A stretch of 9,242 nt of DNA from Ferrovaceae bacterium (lineage in GTDB: Bacteria > Pseudomonadota > Gammaproteobacteria > Burkholderiales > Ferrovaceae). The notes beneath the pieces were generated by a model that was not told the DNA's origin, ran no database searches, and worked only from the letters and a program-made list of their open reading frames with translations. Positions 5,091 through 9,242 of this stretch are shown one piece after another. The stretch is from assembly GCA_027457225.1 (NCBI GenBank), contig DAIDTL010000037.1, forward strand, positions 1-9,242. The letters run 5' to 3'. How positions within the stretch are numbered: position 1 is the first letter of the stretch; each line of letters starts with the position of its first letter. Position numbers and translations under genes: made by a program.

Positions 5091-5133
5091 CCTTACAATC
5101 TGCATTATAGTAAGGGGGGATGGTTAATGGCAA
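5091..5133 (-). promoter_or_regulatory. Promoter and operator of the vapBC-type pair
   Basis: On the minus strand, -35 TTGCCA (5133-5128, five of six consensus bases), 18 bp spacer and a perfect -10 TATAAT (5109-5104). Around the -10 an inverted repeat at 5091-5115 (CCTTACAAT / ATAGTAAGG, one mismatch, 7-base centre) looks like the autoregulatory operator. Confidence 0.8.
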
Positions 5134-5206
5134 TATATTGGCGATTTGGCGTGAAGGGACTTTGAAGGGGCTGTGGGGCCGTTAAAAAAGTTGATAAAAA
5201 CAACTA

Positions 5207-5525
5207 TATGAGACTTCCATGAATCATGACATCACCAGAGAGTAGCTTGTTTCCAGCACGCGGTGATGACCGAAGTCCGCTTCTGTGCACTCTTGAGCTT
5301 GTTGCGCGCGGTGATGTGCAACTTTGCAAGATCGGCAGGACAACAGCCTTTTCCATGTGTACACGGTCTGCCGTGCCACCCCAACGGCCAACGCCATCCG
5401 GCCCGCTCACAAACGCTTCCTTGTCGCTTCGCTCATTCGCTTTTGTGCCATGCGTACATTCTCCTGTCACCAGAGATGTGACCCATGAGAAGCCTGACGG
5501 TTGTCATGATTTACGGAAATATCAA
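5207..5525. mobile_element. MITE-like internally deleted IS630-type element (~319 bp)
   Basis: Terminal inverted repeats: plus-strand 5209-5231 matches the reverse complement of 5502-5524 at 19 of 23 positions, ending in a shared ATCATGACA. Dinucleotide TA flanks both ends (5205-5206 and 5526-5527) if a one-base indel in the left tip is allowed; TA is the target duplicated by IS630/Tc1-mariner elements. Inside on the minus strand are both ends of a transposase reading frame with the middle missing. It cannot transpose by itself but could be moved by a full-length relative. It fills the gap between the vapB promoter and the barrel-protein gene. Confidence 0.7.
5232..5451 (-). pseudogene. IS630-type transposase remnant (N- and C-terminal ends only)
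   Basis: From ATG 5451 the frame reads MAQKRMSEATRKRL, then TGA (5409-5407), then AGRMALAVGVARQTVYTWK-RLL, which has the helix-turn-helix of IS630-type transposases with several residues missing before AVGVARQ. After about 5341 the frame changes, and ADLAKLHITARNKLKSAQKR followed by TSVITACWKQATLW and TGA at 5234-5232 resembles the C-terminus of the same kind of enzyme. The DDE catalytic core between is absent. Family assignment rests on the HTH motif, the remembered C-terminal pattern and the TA flanks, so it is probable rather than proven. Confidence 0.62.
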
Positions 5526-5567
5526 TAGCCGCACCCTTTGGCCGATGAAGGGCTCCAGGGATCAGAA
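5526..5567 (+). repeat. 42-bp direct repeat, right copy
   Basis: Matches 3951-3992 (39 of 42). It starts at the TA flanking the MITE and overlaps the stop codon (5562-5564) of the barrel-protein gene. It contains a small stem CCCTT/AAGGG (5533-5537 / 5548-5552). Only this copy is attached to a complete gene end, suggesting it is the original location. Confidence 0.85.
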
Positions 5568-6095
5568 ATGATAGGCAGCCCCCAGATTCCAGCCGGAATC
5601 GTGATTGGCCAGAACGTTGGACCCGCCGACGCTGTAATACTGAAAGCCGAACCGGGCTTCCACCCGGGGTGTGACGAAATAACGCAAGCCGACGCCATAA
5701 GTGCCCCCCTCTTCGGAAGCAGTGTTCCCAGCGACGGACACCCAAGTATGGTCGACCCCGATCTTGCCATACAGGCCCAGTTTGTTTGCTCGATCCAGGT
5801 AGTAGGTCCCGATGAGGGAGACATCCGCTTCTGAAGCGTGGCCGGCATAGCCCAGGCCCGAGAAATTCCCCAGCGTGTTGTAGGCCCCTTCCACGCCCCA
5901 AGTCACACCTTCCCACCGGGAAAAATCATGACCCAGAAACAGGCCCATGGAGTTTCCCGCGTCGGTGGCGAGTCCGTTCCCCAGCATCTGGGTCTGTCCT
6001 GCCGTCATGCCGATGTAGGTGCCGTTGTCTGCGGCCAGGACGGCAGTTGAAAGCGTGAAGGGGATCAAGGCAATTGCAATGGGACGTTTTAACAT
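5562..6095 (-). CDS. Outer-membrane beta-barrel protein (OmpA/OmpW-like small barrel)
   Basis: 177 residues. The signal peptide is MLKRPIAIALIPFTLSTAVLA with cleavage before A-D-N. The mature part alternates polar and hydrophobic residues in short strands rich in Gly and aromatic residues (GTYIGMTAG, GMGLFLGHDF-like, VEARFGFQYYSV) and ends in the strand WNLGAAYHF with a terminal Phe, the C-terminal signal recognised by the BAM machinery. Size fits an 8-stranded barrel. ATG at 6095 has GGAGA five to nine bases upstream. Function is unknown: it could be a small porin, adhesin or OmpW-type channel. It lies 117 bp downstream of the kinase gene on the same strand, and a 10-bp tandem repeat in that gap suggests regulation by the adjacent two-component system. 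Confidence 0.82.
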   Translation of the reverse strand: MLKRPIAIALIPFTLSTAVLAADNGTYIGMTAGQTQMLGNGLATDAGNSMGLFLGHDFSRWEGVTWGVEGAYNTLGNFSGLGYAGHASEADVSLIGTYYLDRANKLGLYGKIGVDHTWVSVAGNTASEEGGTYGVGLRYFVTPRVEARFGFQYYSVGGSNVLANHDSGWNLGAAYHF

Positions 6096-6180
6096 GGTGT
6101 TCTCCGTGTGTTATTGATCACCATGAATAAACGCCACTCCCTCCGGATTGGTTAACGGAAAAATTGCAAAGTCTTTTTAA

Positions 6181-6200
6181 GAAATGAAAGGAAATGTAAG
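6181..6200. promoter_or_regulatory. Tandem 10-bp repeat, possible response-regulator site
   Basis: GAAATGAAAG is followed directly by GAAATGTAAG (9 of 10 identical), a one-helical-turn spacing typical of OmpR/CpxR-type regulators. GAAAG-N5-GTAAG within it is a 7-of-10 match to the CpxR box GTAAA-N5-GTAAA. It sits about 90 bp upstream of the barrel-protein start. Confidence 0.45.
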
Positions 6201-6212
6201 TCGCTTGGGTCG

Positions 6213-7628
6213 CTATGTCTCGCCAGAATCCCCGGCTCTTTCAGTATGGGGATATTGGGGCAATGTTGGGATCAACATCTCGATGCGCAGCCCTCCGGTC
6301 AACCGATTGACCGCCCGGATGCTTCCTCCGTGTGCCTTGATCGCGCGGTAGGCAATGGCGAGTCCAAGGCCGTGACCGTCAGTATGCTTTTCAGTGGTGC
6401 TGCCCCGATAAAATGGTTCAAAGATCAAGTCCAGCTCGGCTTCCGGTACGCCCGGGCCTTCATCGAGAATAGCGATCCCAAGGGAGCAAAGCTCGGCGTT
6501 CACCCACGTTTCAATTTTTACGCTTGTGTTGACAGGTGCATATTTTACGGCGTTGCGGATCACGTTTTCGATGGCATGGTGCAGCAACTCGATATTGCCC
6601 CGTATTGCCGTATTGCACTGGCCAATCCTCTCGACCCCTTTTCCTTGTGCCTTGGCCTCGAAGCGGGCATCGCTCACGATGTCAGCCAACAATTCGTCGA
6701 AATTGGCCGTCTGTTGCATGGAGCCGGTTACCCCGGCTTCCAGTTTGGACAGCGTGAGCAACTCTCCCACCAACCTGTCCATACGCACACATTCCCGTTC
6801 AATACGCTCCATTGAGGATTCCGGCTTTTCGGGTTGTTGGCGAAGCAGGCCGATGGCAGCTTGGAGCCTCGCCAGGGGTGAGCGGAGCTCGTGAGAAATA
6901 TCATGCAGCAGGCGGCGTTGAGATTCTATCAATCCTCGCAACTGGCTTGCCATGTGGTCGAAATCACGTCCCAGGTCGGCGAGGTCATCACGGCGTTTTC
7001 CCATGATGGAAATCAGGTTCACATCGAAGTTGCCCGCGGCAACAGATTTGAATGCCGAGCGCAGATTACGTATCGGCTTGGAGAAATACCATGCCAACAA
7101 GGACGCAAAGATCAGGCTCGCGATGGTCGCTGCCACCACCGGAACAACGGGAAACAGGCGCTCCCGCGGACGATGGGGTAAATTTCCCGCATTCGTACCC
7201 ATGCGATTTTGGACAAACTCGCCATAGGAACCCACAGTTTCCGGGACAAAGAGCAGGTATGTATGCCCCGAACTCGTAACTTGCAGAATGGTTTGGGAGG
7301 CCAGGCCACGCTGAATGGCGAGCCTCAACGTTTCTAACGTTGCAGGAACGACTGGCCGGTCGAGAATGTCGTGCCCGTCCTCGTCTACGGCATAAACAGG
7401 GCGTCGACTCCAGGTTTTAAGCAGGTTTTTCAAAGCGTCAGGTCCGCCATACTGTAAGGTGGAAGCGGCTGCATCGACGATATAAATGGCTGCCCGGCTG
7501 GTATCAACGCCATTCAAATTCTGGTTTTCATTGTGGCGTATCAGCCAGATAGCGCTGCCAACACCCCAAATGGTGGTCAGTTGAGCCAGCCAGATAAAAA
7601 AGAAAAATTTCCAGAACAGTCGCCCCAC
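6213..7628 (-). CDS. cpxA: CpxA-type sensor histidine kinase
   Basis: 471 residues from GTG at 7628. Transmembrane helix 1 is at ~7-30, a periplasmic sensor loop of about 125 residues follows, helix 2 is at ~158-182 (VVPVVAATIASLIFASLLAW), then a HAMP linker beginning FSKPIRNL. The dimerisation/phosphoacceptor box HDISHELRSPLARL has H246 as the phosphorylation site. The ATP-binding domain shows the N box (ENVIRNAVKYAP, ~354-365), G1 (DEGPGVP, 389-395), F box (FEPFYRG) and G2 (GHGLGLAIAYRAI, 418-430). The phosphoacceptor region closely resembles E. coli CpxA, which senses envelope misfolding in the inner membrane and phosphorylates CpxR. The start is 9 bp after the regulator's stop, so the genes are translationally coupled. 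The CpxA assignment is by similarity and context. Confidence 0.88.
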   Translation of the reverse strand: MGRLFWKFFFFIWLAQLTTIWGVGSAIWLIRHNENQNLNGVDTSRAAIYIVDAAASTLQYGGPDALKNLLKTWSRRPVYAVDEDGHDILDRPVVPATLETLRLAIQRGLASQTILQVTSSGHTYLLFVPETVGSYGEFVQNRMGTNAGNLPHRPRERLFPVVPVVAATIASLIFASLLAWYFSKPIRNLRSAFKSVAAGNFDVNLISIMGKRRDDLADLGRDFDHMASQLRGLIESQRRLLHDISHELRSPLARLQAAIGLLRQQPEKPESSMERIERECVRMDRLVGELLTLSKLEAGVTGSMQQTANFDELLADIVSDARFEAKAQGKGVERIGQCNTAIRGNIELLHHAIENVIRNAVKYAPVNTSVKIETWVNAELCSLGIAILDEGPGVPEAELDLIFEPFYRGSTTEKHTDGHGLGLAIAYRAIKAHGGSIRAVNRLTGGLRIEMLIPTLPQYPHTERAGDSGET

Positions 7629-7637
7629 GCCTACCCC

Positions 7638-8324
7638 TTACTCTTTGATAAACCTGTAACCCTGCCGATAGTCGGTATAAATATAAGATCGTCCATCTGC
7701 CAGTGTTCCAAGTTTGTTCCGGATTTTGCTCATGTGAACATCAATGCTACGGTCGAATCGCGCCAGTGGGCGCCCCAATCCTTGCTCTGACAAACTCTTT
7801 TTGCTGACCGACTGGCCTGCATGGCGAACCAAAATTTCGAGAAGGTTGAATTCGGTACTGGTCAGTTCCAGGAGGGCGCCATTCCACTCTGCACGCCGTT
7901 GAGTGGGCCACATTCTTAACTCACCGACTTCCAGCAATTGCGGAGAATCGTCGTGGGGTGCAACCACTTGCGTTCGGCGCAGGATTGCCCTGATGCGTGC
8001 AGTGAGCTCACGCGGTGAGCAGGGTTTCGCCACATAATCATCGGCACCCAGCTCAAGGCCAATGATCCGATCGGTGTCATCCCCTCGCGCGGTCAGCATG
8101 AGGACGGGGATCCAGCTTTTCATGCGAATACGTCGTAACGTTTCTATACCGTTCAGGCGCGGCATCATGACATCCAGGACGACAATTCCATAGTCTCCTG
8201 TCAATACTTCGGCCAGACCTTGCTCGCCATCATTTGCTGTCGTGACCGCGACACCCTCCCGCTCAAGATATTCCTTGAGCATTTCGACCAATTCAACGTC
8301 GTCGTCAATCAGTAATACTTTCAC
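7638..8324 (-). CDS. cpxR: CpxR-type response regulator (OmpR family)
   Basis: Receiver domain: KVLLIDDD acidic pocket, phosphoacceptor D51 in VVLDVMMP, T78 in MLTARG and K100 in VAKP. The OmpR/PhoB winged helix follows, ending SIDVHMSKIRNKLG and YRQGYRFIKE. The start is placed at GTG 8324 (228 residues): it has AGGGGAG just upstream, begins exactly where the family fold begins, and puts the phospho-Asp at 51 as in E. coli CpxR. An in-frame ATG at 8363 would add 13 residues but has no Shine-Dalgarno and overlaps a possible -10 (TATGAT). Phosphorylated CpxR binds direct repeats upstream of envelope-stress genes; such a box lies at 8403-8417, implying autoregulation. It is first in an operon with the kinase. 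Confidence 0.88.
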   Translation of the reverse strand: MKVLLIDDDVELVEMLKEYLEREGVAVTTANDGEQGLAEVLTGDYGIVVLDVMMPRLNGIETLRRIRMKSWIPVLMLTARGDDTDRIIGLELGADDYVAKPCSPRELTARIRAILRRTQVVAPHDDSPQLLEVGELRMWPTQRRAEWNGALLELTSTEFNLLEILVRHAGQSVSKKSLSEQGLGRPLARFDRSIDVHMSKIRNKLGTLADGRSYIYTDYRQGYRFIKE

Positions 8325-8402
8325 TTTCTCCCCTGTCGCCTGGGTGGTTATGTGTGGAATCATAATTTAGCGCAAAGCGATCCAGTAGCAGTCGTCCCCG
8401 TC

Positions 8403-8417
8403 TTTACATTTTTTTAC
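8403..8417 (-). promoter_or_regulatory. CpxR box (perfect GTAAA-N5-GTAAA)
   Basis: The minus strand reads GTAAA-AAAAT-GTAAA, an exact match to the E. coli CpxR consensus. It lies 79 bp upstream of the preferred regulator start, in the region between the divergent regulator and Spy/CpxP-like genes. Confidence 0.75.
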
Positions 8418-8438
8418 CGCCATCCCAATTTACAAAAC

Positions 8439-8464
8439 TTAACTGCTTGTTAACAGTGCTTAAC
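8439..8464 (+). promoter_or_regulatory. Triple TTAAC repeat, possible regulator site
   Basis: TTAAC occurs at 8439-8443, 8450-8454 and 8460-8464, spaced 11 and 10 bp, so on one face of the helix. It lies just before a weak -10 candidate AATACT (8477-8482). This placement would suit an activator for the RNA starting near 8489. The protein that binds is unknown. Confidence 0.45.
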
Positions 8465-8488
8465 TTCGGTTCTGCCAATACTGTCAGC

Positions 8489-8598
8489 ACTGGCTCCTTG
8501 GGTTGAGTGGCCTGTGCCAGGAGCGAGGCATAGCACCCATCAACCCCCCTGGGCGAAATCTGCCTGCCCCGCCCGTATGAATGGGCGGGGAATTTTTT
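8489..8598 (+). ncRNA. Candidate structured small RNA or attenuating leader upstream of the Spy/CpxP-like gene
   Basis: No ORF of note. GGGTTGA (8500-8506) pairs perfectly with TCAACCC (8540-8546); inside, TGG (8508-8510) pairs with CCA (8537-8539) and CTGTGCC (8512-8518) with GGCATAG (8527-8533, one G-U). The apical loop 8519-8526 contains AGGAGC, which is complementary to GCTCCT at 8493-8498, a possible pseudoknot or kissing site. A strong terminator (8567-8598) ends the unit. GGGCG (8551-8555) could pair with CGCCC inside the terminator stem (8570-8574) as a competing structure. The 5' end is a guess from the weak -10 at 8477-8482. It could be a free sRNA or a leader read through into the gene at 8652. 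Confidence 0.5.
8567..8598 (+). terminator. Strong rho-independent terminator in the intergenic region
   Basis: CCCCGCCC (8567-8574) and GGGCGGGG (8583-8590) form a perfect 8-bp GC stem with an 8-base loop, then AA and six T. It is directional for the plus strand and lies 53 bases before the next gene, so it must end a transcript that begins inside the intergenic region. Confidence 0.88.
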
Positions 8599-8651
8599 CC
8601 AGGGCCCAATAGTTTTGAGCCCCTATTTATAAACCGTATTGAGGTCCAAGA

Positions 8652-9170
8652 ATGAAATTCAGACCGGTGCACCAAATTATTCTGGTTGTCGCTGGCGTTC
8701 TGTTGCTGCAGCTCGTGCCCGCGATGGCCAACAACACTCCGGCCCCTCTTATTGACTGGACGCAGCAAGCCCAACATAAACTGGTTGAGCTCAAGGCCAA
8801 ATTGAACTTGGCCCCCGGGCAGAATGAGGCCTGGAACACCTGGTCCTCTGGAGTGAGCGAGGATGTTTACCAGCGGTTTGAACGAATGAAGGCCTGGCAA
8901 GAAATGCACAAAGCGCCAACACAGCGGGTTTTCGAAGGCACAACACCCGAAAGAATGGCCCGTCGGATTGAACATCTACGCGCCCGTGTCGCATTCATGC
9001 AGGAAAATCTGGCCAGGCTGGAGGCGGCTCAGGTCCGAACCGAGACATTTTACGATCAGTTGGACACCAATCAGAAGACCATCTTTGACCTCTATGCACG
9101 GCAGATACGCGCAAGGTTTAGCCGCCATCGCCATCACTGCGGCCAGGTTGAGCCATCCCTAAATGAATAA
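8652..9170 (+). CDS. Spy/CpxP-like periplasmic protein (LTxxQ family)
   Basis: 172 residues. The signal peptide is MKFRPVHQIILVVAGVLLLQ then LVPAMA, with cleavage before N-N. The mature protein is mostly helical and charged, with two variants of the family's LTxxQ motif: LAPGQ (about residue 55) and LDTNQ (about 140), the second in QLDTNQKTIFDLYARQ. Spy and CpxP in E. coli are ATP-independent periplasmic chaperones; CpxP also damps the CpxA sensor. The position, divergent from a CpxR/CpxA-type pair, supports the same envelope-stress role. GAGG at 8641-8644 is the ribosome site. A possible -10 TATAAA at 8628-8633 would give it its own short transcript; otherwise it depends on read-through of the terminator at 8567-8598. 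The His-rich C-terminus (RHRHHCGQ) might bind metal. Confidence 0.8.
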   Translation: MKFRPVHQIILVVAGVLLLQLVPAMANNTPAPLIDWTQQAQHKLVELKAKLNLAPGQNEAWNTWSSGVSEDVYQRFERMKAWQEMHKAPTQRVFEGTTPERMARRIEHLRARVAFMQENLARLEAAQVRTETFYDQLDTNQKTIFDLYARQIRARFSRHRHHCGQVEPSLNE

Positions 9171-9242
9171 AAATCTGGTTGCATTCCCCCTCGCACTCAT
9201 CGCTGTTTTAATTTTTTCCGGCTGTACCACTCCGGGTGTCGG
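9163..9242 (+). CDS. Lipoprotein, N-terminal fragment
   Basis: The open frame from ATG 9163 runs off the window. 26 residues are visible: MNKNLVAFPLALIAVLIF then S-G-C-T-T-P-G-V-G, a lipoprotein signal peptide with lipobox F-S-G-C. It overlaps the stop of the Spy/CpxP-like gene by 8 bases, so it is probably co-transcribed and translationally coupled. The short N-terminus would suit, for example, an outer-membrane efflux lipoprotein of the NodT/OprM type, which often sits beside such regulators, but the fragment is too short to decide. Confidence 0.65.
   Translation, partial: MNKNLVAFPLALIAVLIFSGCTTPGV

Noticed and set aside
5230..5316. Repeated GGTGATG motifs (5262-5268, 5310-5316) with CATCACC (5230-5236), considered as an array or operator
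   Set aside because: Only two or three irregular copies inside the transposase remnant; no CRISPR-like spacing.
5226..5528. Plus-strand ORFs of 72-100 codons across the MITE
   Set aside because: Unlike any known protein and lying antisense to transposase remnants within the element; treated as chance frames.
5484..5567. Small plus-strand ORF MRSLTVVMIYGNINSRTL running from the MITE into the 42-bp repeat
   Set aside because: Made of the element's terminal repeat plus flanking DNA; no ribosome site and no independent support.
6246..6815. Long plus-strand ORF of 189 codons opposite the kinase gene
   Set aside because: Shadow of the kinase C-terminal coding region; the minus-strand frame carries all histidine-kinase motifs.

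Overview
The window looks like the chromosome of a Gram-negative proteobacterium. It has an outer-membrane barrel protein, a CpxA/CpxR-type envelope-stress pair, a Spy/CpxP-like periplasmic protein and a lipoprotein start. Gene style (radical SAM protein, tRNA-Arg with encoded CCA, ordinary Shine-Dalgarno sites, mid-range GC) fits a beta- or gammaproteobacterium. The species cannot be named from sequence alone.

Layout. (1) 1-1264: the 3' end of a 2-keto-4-pentenoate hydratase-type gene and a complete radical SAM gene, both plus strand and 7 bp apart. (2) 1324-1400: tRNA-Arg(ACG), followed by its own terminator. (3) 1367-3477: a ~2.1 kb islet apparently inserted in the 3' end of that tRNA gene. 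A degenerate copy of the tRNA 3' end (3435-3477) marks the far side. The islet holds an integrase remnant that has lost its active-site segment, an apparently intact TacA/TacT-type (DUF1778/GNAT) toxin-antitoxin pair on the minus strand, and a HigB/HigA-type pair on the plus strand whose toxin gene carries a -1 frameshift. (4) 3674-3910: a small SHOCT-domain membrane protein with its terminator. (5) 3951-5567: a block bounded by two 42-bp direct repeats. It contains the C-terminal half of an OmpA-like gene broken by two single-base frameshifts, a VapB/VapC pair whose toxin has Asn in place of the first catalytic Asp, and a ~319-bp MITE-like derivative of an IS630-type element. (6) 5562-8363, minus strand: an outer-membrane beta-barrel protein, a CpxA-like histidine kinase and a CpxR-like response regulator. 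(7) 8364-9242, plus strand: a regulatory region with a perfect CpxR-type box, a likely structured small RNA or leader ending in a strong terminator, a Spy/CpxP-like protein, and the start of a lipoprotein gene overlapping it.

How it fits together. The right third reads as one envelope-stress locus: sensor kinase, regulator, a divergent periplasmic chaperone-like gene, a lipoprotein, and an outer-membrane barrel gene preceded by a 10-bp tandem repeat. The middle is accessory DNA: three type II toxin-antitoxin modules within about 3.4 kb, two with damaged toxins, beside remnants of an integrase, an OmpA gene and a transposable element. The most interesting unexplained items are the RNA at about 8489-8598, the islet in the tRNA gene, the TA-flanked MITE, and the 42-bp repeats whose right copy starts at the MITE's flanking TA.
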